Part shown: in pieces, positions 1 through 8,468 of the stretch
How positions within the stretch are numbered: position 1 is the first letter of the stretch
Layout: the number at the start of each line of letters is the position of its first letter
Source of the DNA: Desulfobulbaceae bacterium
Lineage (GTDB): Bacteria; Desulfobacterota; Desulfobulbia; Desulfobulbales; SURF-16
Reading direction: 5' to 3'
NCBI GenBank assembly: GCA_023230525.1
Contig: JALNXE010000002.1
Location: forward strand, 1 to 64,000
Length of the DNA stretch: 64,000 nt
Position numbers and translations under genes: made by a program
Notes under the pieces: generated by a model
The model's input: only the letters and a program-made list of their open reading frames with translations
Told to the model about the DNA's origin: nothing
Database searches by the model: none

Positions 1-227
1 CGGTGGGCGTGCGGAAATTGATAAATTGACAGCAAAATACGCGAATGTAGTGCCACTGCAACTTTTCTTGAGCTGCAACTTGCTGATTATATATGGAAAT
101 TTTTTTATGGTGTTAAACTTGGGTTAAGTACTTTAGCGCACTTTAGGCACTTTGCCGGTAGCAGGGCATAATCCCTGACAATGGCATAACTTATTGAAAT
201 GGCATAACGACATCAGGAGTTTTAAAT
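1..227. other. Upstream region of the acetate kinase operon
   Basis: No gene was recognised here. The stretch is AT-rich compared with the rest of the window and presumably carries the promoter of the ackA operon, but no convincing -35/-10 pair could be fixed. A TTGACA hexamer lies at 26-31 without a good -10 at normal spacing. The ten-base word ATGGCATAAC occurs twice (181 and 199) just before the ribosome binding site. Confidence 0.4.
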
Positions 228-1481
228 ATGAAGATTCTGGTCATCAATTCAGGTAGTTCCTCCATCAAATACCAGCTGCTGGACATGGCCACAGAAAGCG
301 TGCTGGTCACCGGCCTGGTGGAGCGCATCGGGGAAGCAGGCGGCGTCCTCACCGCCAGGACCCATCCCGGCACCGGGGTGGAGAAGCGCATCCGGCGGGA
401 AAACGCTGTCCCGGATCACAATGCCGGCATGAAGCTCCTGATTGCCCAGCTCAGCGACCGGCAGGACGGGGTGATCCGTGACGCCGCGGAGATCGAGGCA
501 GTGGGGCACCGGGTGGTGCATGGGGGCGAGTATTTCCACGAGCCCGCCCTGATTTCCGAGGAGGTCATCCAGGCGATTTCCGCCAACGTGCCCCTGGCGC
601 CCCTGCACAATCCGGCCAACCTGGACGGCATCCGGGTGGCCAGGGAGCTTTTCCCCCAGGTGCCCCAGGTGGCGGTCTTTGATACGGCCTTTCACCAGAG
701 CATGCCGCCACACGCCTTTCTCTATGCCCTGCCCTATGAACTCTATGAACAGGACCGCATCCGCCGCTACGGCTTCCACGGCACCTCCCACAAGTTTGTG
801 GCCGGCGAATGCGCCAGACTCTTGGGCCGGCCCCTGGCCGCGTGCAACCTGATCACCATCCATCTCGGCAACGGCTGCTCCATGACCGCGGTGGAAAACG
901 GCCGCAGCGTGGAAACCTCCCTGGGCATGACGCCGCTGGAAGGGCTGATCATGGGCACCCGCTGCGGGGATATCGATCCGGCCCTGCATGCCATCCTGCA
1001 CCGCAGCCGGGGCCTGGACATCGAGGAGATTGACGCGCTGCTGAACCGGGAGTCCGGGCTCAAGGGGGTGTGCGGCATGAACGACATGCGCGATATCCAC
1101 GCGGCCCGGCAACAGGGCAATAAACTGGCCCAGCTGGCCTTTGATATGTTCGTCCACCGCATAAGAAAATATATCGGCTCCTACTTTGCCGTGCTGGGCC
1201 GGGTGGATGGCCTGGTATTCACCGCCGGCATCGGCGAAAACGACCATGAGGTGCGCGAGGCAACCCTGGCCGGGCTGGAGAACCTGGGCATCGTGCTGGA
1301 CCGGGAGGCCAACGCCGGGAAACCGGGGGCCTGGCTGCGCATCAGTGCCCCGGAGAGCCGGGTGGAGGTGCTGGTGGTGCGCACCAACGAGGAACTGGAA
1401 ATCGCCCGGCAGACCATGGAGGTGCTCGGGCAGGCACCAATTGAAACGACAGGCCCCGTATGGTCCGGCGCGGTTTCATAA
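228..1481 (+). CDS. ackA: Acetate kinase
   Basis: Acetate kinase transfers the phosphate of acetyl phosphate to ADP, giving acetate and ATP; it is cytoplasmic and the substrate-level phosphorylation step of lactate or pyruvate oxidation in sulfate reducers. The 417-residue length is normal. The N-terminus carries the family signature NSGSSSIKYQ (residues 7-16), followed by the HGTSHKFV motif near residue 183 and the ASKHA-type glycine motif FTAGIGEN near 330. The ATG at 228 has an AGGAG ribosome binding site ten bases upstream. lutC starts 15 bases after the stop and lutBA follows, so the three genes look like one operon, as in the organic-acid oxidation cluster of Desulfovibrio. No phosphotransacetylase gene is in the window; it may lie upstream of position 1. 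Confidence 0.97.
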   Translation: MKILVINSGSSSIKYQLLDMATESVLVTGLVERIGEAGGVLTARTHPGTGVEKRIRRENAVPDHNAGMKLLIAQLSDRQDGVIRDAAEIEAVGHRVVHGGEYFHEPALISEEVIQAISANVPLAPLHNPANLDGIRVARELFPQVPQVAVFDTAFHQSMPPHAFLYALPYELYEQDRIRRYGFHGTSHKFVAGECARLLGRPLAACNLITIHLGNGCSMTAVENGRSVETSLGMTPLEGLIMGTRCGDIDPALHAILHRSRGLDIEEIDALLNRESGLKGVCGMNDMRDIHAARQQGNKLAQLAFDMFVHRIRKYIGSYFAVLGRVDGLVFTAGIGENDHEVREATLAGLENLGIVLDREANAGKPGAWLRISAPESRVEVLVVRTNEELEIARQTMEVLGQAPIETTGPVWSGAVS

Positions 1482-1496
1482 AAAAAGGAGGGTATT

Positions 1497-2126
1497 ATGC
1501 AGGCAACCAGTGAGATGGCGGATACGTTCACCGGCAAGGCGGAACTGGTGTCCGCCAAGGTGTCCCGGATCAAGACCCTGGCAGAGGCCTTTGCCTACAC
1601 CGTGGCCCTGTGCGACGGCAAGGAGATGTGCCCGCTGCTGGTTTCCGGCTGCGAGCTCAATCTCTCCGACCCCTCCCTGCAGCTGTGCCGGGAAAAGACC
1701 GGCAAGATCATTGCCGCCCCGGATCTCACCCCGGAGCAGGGGGCGGAGCTGCGCGCCCTGTGCGCCGCCCGGGGCATGGAGCTGATCGACAGCGGCCTGC
1801 GCCGCCACCTGGGCGGGCTTGATATCGGTTTCACCGTCTGCGACCTGGGCATTGCCGAGACCGGCACCCTGGTGCTCAACTCCGCCAGCGAAGAGGTGCG
1901 GCTGGCCACCATGGTCAGCGAAACCCATGTGGCGGTGCTGCCCCTCTCAAAACTGCGGGCCACCTCCTATGAGGCCGAGCCGGAGCTGTTGGCCTTTATG
2001 GCAGATACCCCCGGCTACCTGGCCTTTATCACCGGCGCCTCCCGCACCGCGGACATCGAACGGGTCCTGGCCCTGGGGGTGCACGGACCGCTGGAACTCC
2101 ACATTCTGCTCTGGGAGGATAACTGA
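1497..2126 (+). CDS. lutC: LUD-domain lactate utilization protein (LutC-type)
   Basis: A 209-residue cytoplasmic protein of the LUD family (LutC/YkgG). In the LutABC/LldEFG systems this subunit works with two iron-sulfur subunits to oxidise L-lactate to pyruvate. Visible family features are the central DLGIAETGTL segment (residues about 117-126), the downstream LPLSKL stretch, and the C-terminal TGASRTADIERV-type motif (about 181-192) seen in LutC. The gene starts at an ATG preceded by AAGGAGG and ends two bases before the ATG of the next gene, so the two are translationally linked. The partner downstream carries the LutB and LutA parts in one chain. The exact substrate (L-lactate or another 2-hydroxy acid) is inferred from family and context. 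Confidence 0.88.
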   Translation: MQATSEMADTFTGKAELVSAKVSRIKTLAEAFAYTVALCDGKEMCPLLVSGCELNLSDPSLQLCREKTGKIIAAPDLTPEQGAELRALCAARGMELIDSGLRRHLGGLDIGFTVCDLGIAETGTLVLNSASEEVRLATMVSETHVAVLPLSKLRATSYEAEPELLAFMADTPGYLAFITGASRTADIERVLALGVHGPLELHILLWEDN

Positions 2127-2128
2127 TC

Positions 2129-4288
2129 ATGCAGGACGCCGATACCCTGAAAGAATATAGGAAGCAGTGCCAACAGGCCATGGACGACGAGTTTCTGCGC
2201 CAGGCCATGGACTCCTTTGCCAAGGCCTACCGCAGCAACCGGGTCAAGGCCTTTAGCGGCATGAATGAGAAGGAGCTGATTGCCGAGATCGCCGCGGCCA
2301 AGGACGCGGCCATCGTCCGGTTGCCGGAACTCTATGAGGAGTTCCGGGTCAAGGCTGAACGGGCCGGGGTGCATGTGCACCTGGCCCGGACCGCGGCCGA
2401 GGCCAACGAGATCATCTGCCTCATTGCCAAAGAGCACGGCTGCCGCAGGATCGTCAAGTCTAAGTCCATGACCGCCGAGGAGACTATGCTCAATCACCGG
2501 CTGGAGGCCGACGGGCTCACGGTCACCGAGACCGACCTGGGGGAGTGGATCATCCAGCTGCGCCATGAGGGACCGTCCCATATGGTCATGCCCGCCATCC
2601 ATCTCTCCCGCTATCAGGTGGCGGAGCTGTTCACCGATGTGACCAGAAAGCAGCAGGACTCGGACATTGAAAAATTGGTCAAGGTGGCCCGCCGGGAGCT
2701 GCGCGCCAAGTATATCGAGGCGGACATGGGGATTTCCGGCGCCAACTTCGCCGTGGTGGAAACCGGTGGCATCGGCATTGTCACCAACGAGGGCAACGCC
2801 CGGCTGGTGACGACCCTGCCCCGGGTGCATGTGGCCCTGTGCGGGGTGGACAAGCTCACCCCCACCCTGCATGACGCCCTGCGCATCATCAAGGCCCTGC
2901 CGCGCAACGCCACCGGCCAGGCGATCACCTCGTACGTGACCTGGATCACCGGCGCCAACGCCTGCGCCGCAGGACCCCAAGGCAAAAAGGAGTACCATAT
3001 CGTTTTTCTGGACAACGGCCGCCTGGCCCTGGCCCGGGACCCGGACTTCCGGCAGATCCTGCGCTGCGTGCGCTGCGGGGCCTGCGCCAATGTCTGCCCG
3101 GTGTACCGGCTGGTGGGCGGCCACCGCATGGGCCACATCTACATCGGCGCCATCGGCCTGCTGCTCACCTATTTCTTCCACGGCCGCGACAAGGCCAAAA
3201 ATCTGATCCAGAACTGCATCAACTGCGGGGCCTGCAAGGAGGTGTGCGCCGCGGGCATCGACCTGCCCGGCCTGATCAAGAAGGTGCACGCCCGCATCCA
3301 GAACGAGGAAGGCCATCCCCTGCCCAGCGTGCTGCTCGCCAAGGTGATGAGCAACCGCAAGCTGTTCCACACCCTGCTGAAAACCGCCAGATGGGGGCAG
3401 AAACCGGTCAAGGACGGCAGCACCGGCTACCTGCGCCATCTGCCCATGATCTTCGGCCGGGAGCAGAATTTCCGCGCCCTGCCTGTGGTGGCTGACCAGG
3501 CCTTCCGCGACGAGTGGCCGGCCATCCGGCCCCAGGTGGACCAGCCCAGATACCGGGTGGCGCTTTTTTCCGGCTGTGTGCAGGACTTTGTCTATCCGGA
3601 GCAGCTGAAGGCCGGGGTCAAGGTGATGAGCGGCCACGGGGTGGCCATGGAGTATCCCATGGGCCAGTCCTGCTGCGGACTGCCGCTGGTGATGATGGGG
3701 GAGAGCAAGGCGGCCAGGGATGTGGCCGAGCAGAACGTCAAGGCCATGGACCCGGCCCGGTGCGACTATATTGTCACCCTGTGCGCCTCCTGCGCCTCGC
3801 ACCTCAAGCACGCCTACCCCAAAATGCTGGCGGGTGATCCCAGCCTGGCCGAGGCGGCCCGTGCCTTTGCCGCCAAGATCATTGATTTCAGTTCCTTTGT
3901 CAGTGAGGTGCTCGGGGTGGACCGGAACGACTTCCGGCCCCAGGCAGGGCAGGCGGGAACCGCCTACCACTCCCCCTGCCATCTCTGCCGGGGCCTGGGG
4001 GTGACCGAGGCCCCGCGCCGGCTGCTCAGAGAGGCAGGGCTGAATTATGTGCCGTCGGCTGAGGAGGATGTGTGCTGCGGATTCGGCGGCACCTTTTCCA
4101 TGAAATTTCCCGAGGAGTCCCGGGAGCTGCTGAAGAAAAAGCTCGATAATGTGGCGGCCAGCGGGGCAGGGGAGCTGGTCACCGACTGCCCCGGCTGCGT
4201 CATGCAGCTGCGGGGCGGGGCCGAGATGCGCGGGGACGCTTTGCGGGTGCGGCACATCGCCGAGGCCCTGGCGGAGCGGAAGAAGTAA
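2129..4288 (+). CDS. Fused LutB-LutA-type iron-sulfur lactate dehydrogenase subunit
   Basis: A 719-residue protein that joins parts usually found as two subunits. Residues about 60-300 form an LUD domain (LutB/YkgF type, with the segment VVETGGIGIVTNEGNARL). Two 4Fe-4S motifs follow, CVRCGACANVCPVY near 312-325 and CINCGACKEVCAAG near 363-376. The C-terminal part has two CCG (cysteine-rich) domains of the LutA/GlpC/HdrB type, seen as SGCVQDF with SCCGLP and as SPCHLCRG with VCCGFGG and DCPGC. The role is electron transfer and catalysis in lactate oxidation with the LutC-like neighbour. Desulfovibrio has similarly long fused iron-sulfur subunits beside lutC and ackA. The electron acceptor (menaquinone or a soluble carrier) cannot be read from the sequence. 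Confidence 0.88.
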   Translation: MQDADTLKEYRKQCQQAMDDEFLRQAMDSFAKAYRSNRVKAFSGMNEKELIAEIAAAKDAAIVRLPELYEEFRVKAERAGVHVHLARTAAEANEIICLIAKEHGCRRIVKSKSMTAEETMLNHRLEADGLTVTETDLGEWIIQLRHEGPSHMVMPAIHLSRYQVAELFTDVTRKQQDSDIEKLVKVARRELRAKYIEADMGISGANFAVVETGGIGIVTNEGNARLVTTLPRVHVALCGVDKLTPTLHDALRIIKALPRNATGQAITSYVTWITGANACAAGPQGKKEYHIVFLDNGRLALARDPDFRQILRCVRCGACANVCPVYRLVGGHRMGHIYIGAIGLLLTYFFHGRDKAKNLIQNCINCGACKEVCAAGIDLPGLIKKVHARIQNEEGHPLPSVLLAKVMSNRKLFHTLLKTARWGQKPVKDGSTGYLRHLPMIFGREQNFRALPVVADQAFRDEWPAIRPQVDQPRYRVALFSGCVQDFVYPEQLKAGVKVMSGHGVAMEYPMGQSCCGLPLVMMGESKAARDVAEQNVKAMDPARCDYIVTLCASCASHLKHAYPKMLAGDPSLAEAARAFAAKIIDFSSFVSEVLGVDRNDFRPQAGQAGTAYHSPCHLCRGLGVTEAPRRLLREAGLNYVPSAEEDVCCGFGGTFSMKFPEESRELLKKKLDNVAASGAGELVTDCPGCVMQLRGGAEMRGDALRVRHIAEALAERKK

Positions 4289-4303
4289 GCGCCGGGCCGA
4301 GGC

Positions 4304-7300
4304 TTACGGCGCTGTTGACGGATCAGGCGCAGTGTCCGGCATATCCTCTTCCGCCGGGGCAAGGGCATCGTCCGCCGCATCCTCTGCCGCCGGCGCAGTC
4401 TCTGCTTCCGGAGCAGGGGGAGCAACCTGCTCCAGTGTTTCAACCGGCTCCGGGGTTTCAGCCTGAACCTCCACCTCCCTGACCGGCTCGACCACCTTGA
4501 CGCTGACCGGCTGCTCCATGGCCGGGGACCTCACCAGCGGTTCCAGGCTCGGCAGCAGCAGACGCAGGATGCTCACCGGCAGGGCGCTGGTAAACTCGAA
4601 ATCAGCGGCCTCGTGACCCGGCACAAAGGCGGTGAGGGTGCCGTAAAAGCGGTCGCCGATGTAAAAAACAAAGGTGGCGGAGCGGTTGACCACCTTGGAT
4701 TCCTTGACCCCGCCGCCGGCCCGGTAGGTGACATAGCGGTGATCGCCGGTGCCGGTCTTGCCGCCGATGGGAATCTCGTTGCCGTCCCTGCCCAGCAGGG
4801 CGCCGTTGATGCGCGCCGCCGTGCCGTGCTGCACGATATCCCGCAGCACGCCGCGCACGGCCCGGGCCACCTCGCTGGGGATGACCCGCTCGCCCATGGC
4901 CGGCTGCCGCTGCAGCAGCACTTCAAAAGGGGTGCCTGCCGCAAAGTGCATGGAGGTCATCAGGGCGGAAGGCGGCCGCACCCCATCGTTGACCAGAATG
5001 GCCATCAGCTCGGCCAGGGCCGCCGGCCGGTCCGCCGAAGAGCCGATGGCGGTGGCATAGGACGGCACCAGGGAGCTGAAGGGATAGCCCAGCCGCTTCC
5101 AGTCCTTATGGATCTCCAGAAAGGCCTCCATTTCCAGCAGATTGCGGATGCGCCGGTCCTGGGCGTTTTTGCGTTTGGTGCGCAGCAGCCAGCTGTAGAC
5201 CGCCAGCCGCTCTTTTGCACTGGCTGCCACGATCTCGTCCCAGTTGGTCTGGGGATGGTTGGAGATATAGCTGGCCAGCCACAGCTCCAGGGGATGCACC
5301 TGGGCGATATAGCCCTGATCCGCCAGGGAAAACTTGTCCGGCCCGAACTGATCGTAATACTTCAGGACGGTTTCGGCCCCAATTCCCTTGGCTGCGGGCA
5401 GATGCTTTTCCAGGAAGGCGGTGAACTCCCCCAGGCTGGCCTCGGGCACCAGATAGCGGTGAATGGCCGCCAGCCGGCGCGGGGTCGGCCTGAGGTCGGC
5501 CAGCATGGCCGCCAGGATCTGCTTGGCCGTTTTCCCCCGGTATTTATGATAGAAACGAAGCATGAACACCTTGCTTTCCTGATCCGCGAACCTTTCCAGA
5601 TATTGCCGGCGCACGGGATTGTCCATGTCCTCCAGGATACGGGCGGAAGAACCCGGCACCTGCAGCATATAATGATGGGCGATGTCGCGCATCAGGCGGA
5701 TCAGCACCAGGTTGACCGAATCGCGCATGGCCATTTTCACGGACATGATGCTGTTGTCGTCTTTTTTGCTGAAGTTTACGAAGGTGTGCCGGCCACCCCC
5801 GGTGAAGAAGGTCTCCTTGGGGCTGGCCGAATACTGGCGTTCAAGGGCGGCATCGAGCATGGCCTCCAGGCTGCGGTCGCTGGCGGTGAGCAGATAGTCC
5901 ACCGCCCAGCGGGAGAGCCGGTCATTGGGGCTTATTTTCAGCTTGCGTATGCCGGCCGCGTCCAGGCTGGCATACTTTTCATGCAGCCTGGCAATGATCT
6001 CCAGGTAGGTGACCAGGGTGCGCAGCTTGGCGGTGGAGCCCAGATCCAGTTTGGTGCCGATGTTGATGTCAAAGGGCTGGTCGAGATTGTCCGCCTGCAC
6101 CCGGGTCATGGCGCCGTAAGGCCCAAGTTCATAAAGGTTGAAGCTGTAAATGACCTTGCCCGGATCGCCGCGGGACAGCATGCGCTGCACGGTGAGGCCG
6201 TTCTGCTGCAGAAACGCTGGATCCTTCAGCCTCACCAGCAGGTCCGTCACCTCCTTCTGGGTTTGTCGGTGCAGGGTGCTCGCCACGGTCAGATCCAGGC
6301 GGTCAAGATCATAAAAACGCTGCACGCCCAGCAGCTCAGAGAGCTGCAGCCGCACCGCATTGGAGGCCTTGCGGCTGATGAACGAACCGCTGTCCTGGGG
6401 CTGCCGGTCCGAGCCGAAATGGATTTTGACCTTCAGGGCCTCGTCCCGCAATGCCTGGCTGATGACGCCCTCCCTGGCCAGCACCCGCAGATGGGCGTTG
6501 GTCTGGTTTTCCAGCAGGGAGGGGTCGGACAGCAGAAAACCGGAGGGCCGGCGCTGGGCGACAATCAGGCTCAAGGCGTGCTTGAACATCCAGGCCTTGT
6601 CCAGCAGTTCCTGGCCGCTCTCTTTGCCGTTGAGCGCCTGGTTGAAGGCGGCAAAATCCACCCCGTACCAGGCCCACATGCCGTCGCCCATGCCGTTGAC
6701 CTCGCCCAGCCCGCCGGCCGCCGACAGCGGCACGGTGTTGAGGTATTCGTAAACGATGCGATGGCGCGCCTTGACCGTGTTTTCGCCGTCCAGATAAACC
6801 CGCAGGGTGGCGGAGGCCATCTGCCGCAGCTTGTCGGTCACATTGTGGGTCATACCATCCGGCGAGTGGCGGTATTTTTCAATCTGGGTGGCCAGGGTGC
6901 TGCCGCCGGGCACATCGTGTTTCGGTTTGAAAACCTGGATAGCGCGGTCCGTGGCCGCCTTGGCCAGCCGGTCCCATTCAATGGCCGGGTTCCGGGTCGG
7001 TGAGCGGAAGTTAAGGAGCTCACGGTTTTCAATGTACAGCAGGCTGTCAACCAGCACCGGCGGGATTTCGGTGAAATCCCGGTAGACCCGTTCCGGGAAA
7101 CGGACGGAATAGATCGTCTCGTCATTGCCGCCCAGGATCGTCAGCCCGGCCTGCATCTTTTCATGGTAGGTGGGGTACAGACCTAACTGCCGGCTCAACT
7201 GGATCATGCGCGGCGAGACCCTGGCCTGTTTCTCGATGACGAAACCCCTGGTGGTCAGCGACTTGAGATATTCCGGGATGCGGGTGTAACCCATGCGGGT

Positions 7301-7543
7301 GTCGGAGATGCCGGATTCCGGATAACAGGTGCGGGGGCTGGGCCCCTCTTCCACTTGAAAGGTGAGTTCGCTGACCAGTTTGGTCAGATACCGGGCCTGG
7401 TAACGGGAGGAGGGGAGTTCTATGGCGAGAAATGCCGTCACGGAGCCGATGATCAGCAGGGTGAGAATCAGAAACGTGAGCACAAAGGCCCGCAGCACGG
7501 GTCTTTTTTTTATGCGGTGCTGATAGTTGGACGATGCAGCCAT
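4304..7543 (-). CDS. Class A penicillin-binding protein (transglycosylase/transpeptidase)
   Basis: A 1079-residue bifunctional peptidoglycan synthase, anchored by one N-terminal membrane helix (residues about 18-40) with the bulk in the periplasm. The glycosyltransferase 51 domain spans about 130-330: the catalytic glutamate lies in IENREL (about 171) and GGSTLATQ (about 218) matches the usual GGSTxxQQ. The transpeptidase domain has the serine motif GSTAK (about 501), SVN (about 609) and KTGTG (about 928). It is longer than typical PBP1A/1B because of long inserts between the domains and between the SVN and KTG motifs. The C-terminal 75 residues form a proline-, glutamate- and alanine-rich tail with no recognised fold. 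The gene converges with lutBA and stands alone. Confidence 0.9.
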   Translation of the reverse strand: MAASSNYQHRIKKRPVLRAFVLTFLILTLLIIGSVTAFLAIELPSSRYQARYLTKLVSELTFQVEEGPSPRTCYPESGISDTRMGYTRIPEYLKSLTTRGFVIEKQARVSPRMIQLSRQLGLYPTYHEKMQAGLTILGGNDETIYSVRFPERVYRDFTEIPPVLVDSLLYIENRELLNFRSPTRNPAIEWDRLAKAATDRAIQVFKPKHDVPGGSTLATQIEKYRHSPDGMTHNVTDKLRQMASATLRVYLDGENTVKARHRIVYEYLNTVPLSAAGGLGEVNGMGDGMWAWYGVDFAAFNQALNGKESGQELLDKAWMFKHALSLIVAQRRPSGFLLSDPSLLENQTNAHLRVLAREGVISQALRDEALKVKIHFGSDRQPQDSGSFISRKASNAVRLQLSELLGVQRFYDLDRLDLTVASTLHRQTQKEVTDLLVRLKDPAFLQQNGLTVQRMLSRGDPGKVIYSFNLYELGPYGAMTRVQADNLDQPFDINIGTKLDLGSTAKLRTLVTYLEIIARLHEKYASLDAAGIRKLKISPNDRLSRWAVDYLLTASDRSLEAMLDAALERQYSASPKETFFTGGGRHTFVNFSKKDDNSIMSVKMAMRDSVNLVLIRLMRDIAHHYMLQVPGSSARILEDMDNPVRRQYLERFADQESKVFMLRFYHKYRGKTAKQILAAMLADLRPTPRRLAAIHRYLVPEASLGEFTAFLEKHLPAAKGIGAETVLKYYDQFGPDKFSLADQGYIAQVHPLELWLASYISNHPQTNWDEIVAASAKERLAVYSWLLRTKRKNAQDRRIRNLLEMEAFLEIHKDWKRLGYPFSSLVPSYATAIGSSADRPAALAELMAILVNDGVRPPSALMTSMHFAAGTPFEVLLQRQPAMGERVIPSEVARAVRGVLRDIVQHGTAARINGALLGRDGNEIPIGGKTGTGDHRYVTYRAGGGVKESKVVNRSATFVFYIGDRFYGTLTAFVPGHEAADFEFTSALPVSILRLLLPSLEPLVRSPAMEQPVSVKVVEPVREVEVQAETPEPVETLEQVAPPAPEAETAPAAEDAADDALAPAEEDMPDTAPDPSTAP

Positions 7544-8468
7544 TTATGTTTACTTGCGTTAATGCCCGCGGCGGGTGCAGTGGTTGAGCCCGTTGGCGGT
7601 ATGTTTATTTTGCCGGGATTTTCCTATTCATCGGTCTGGGCTTGCGGGGGAGGAAAACCGCGGGCGGCAATGGCTGTATGGCCCATGCCGGCCCTGGTCT
7701 GTTCCTCCTTCAAGTGGTTGGCACAGATGAAGAAGTCGTAATGTCAGCCGTTGCGTTCTGTGGAAGATTTTGCGGATAACAGGCCGTAAAATTTTCCCCT
7801 GAGGTCGTTAACTATCCAGAATACCAGACATTGCCTTTTAAAACAAAAGAGATTTTTGCCGTCATAATTTTTTTCTGCCCGAAAGAGCCGCCTGCGGGCA
7901 AAACCTGCCCAGCTTCCCAGCCATTCATTCGCCCCATCCCCGGAGTTTTTCTCTTCCCCGCCCTATCTGTAACAACCAGAGGTAACACTGATACGTAACA
8001 TCTTTCAGCCAGGCTTGCGCCTGCCTGCTATGCTCGATAAAGCATCCTCTGCCGCCACTTTGTGCCGTGCTCATTCTGCCGGTAAGGTTGTCAGCTGTTA
8101 CAGGTTGTCGCTGATCTGTGTTGGGAAATGCCAGTTTCGTTTAGGTAACTATATGATATCAAAACTATTATCTTATTGTTTCCCGGTGGTACGGATCTTG
8201 GATGCTTATACGGGGCAGAGGCGGGCCGGCTGTTGGGCAGTCCGGCCGGGCAGGGCGAAAAGGTGAAAACAGAAAAATGAAAAGGAGAATGGCATGCCGG
8301 ATGAGGGGGAGAATGAACGGATGGGAAGGATCATATTGCGGGGATGAGGAGGCGTGGCCCTGGAATTTCCGGGCTGTAGCCGGGATGTGCGGCGGTACCG
8401 GCCAGGGCAGATTGCTGAGCAGGCCGGCCAAGCCTGGCACCTATTTTGAAAAGAAAGGAATTTGACAT
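7544..8468. other. Intergenic region without a recognised gene
   Basis: A 925-base gap between the divergently transcribed penicillin-binding protein and the M36-like peptidase. Short open frames exist on both strands, but they are arginine/proline-rich or lack ribosome binding sites and resemble no known protein. Both flanking promoters must lie here; none could be fixed with confidence. The part from about 7780 to 8200 is more AT-rich than the rest. Nothing else was seen. Confidence 0.5.

Noticed and set aside
2015..4255. 746-codon open frame on the minus strand over lutBA
   Set aside because: Antisense shadow of the GC-rich lutBA gene; rich in His, Gly and Pro with no family features and no ribosome binding site.
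4613..7003. 796-codon open frame on the plus strand over the penicillin-binding protein
   Set aside because: Shadow frame. The minus-strand frame has all catalytic motifs of a class A PBP.
8015..8465. Short frames in the gap upstream of the M36-like peptidase
   Set aside because: Compositionally odd, no ribosome binding site, no similarity to known families by eye.
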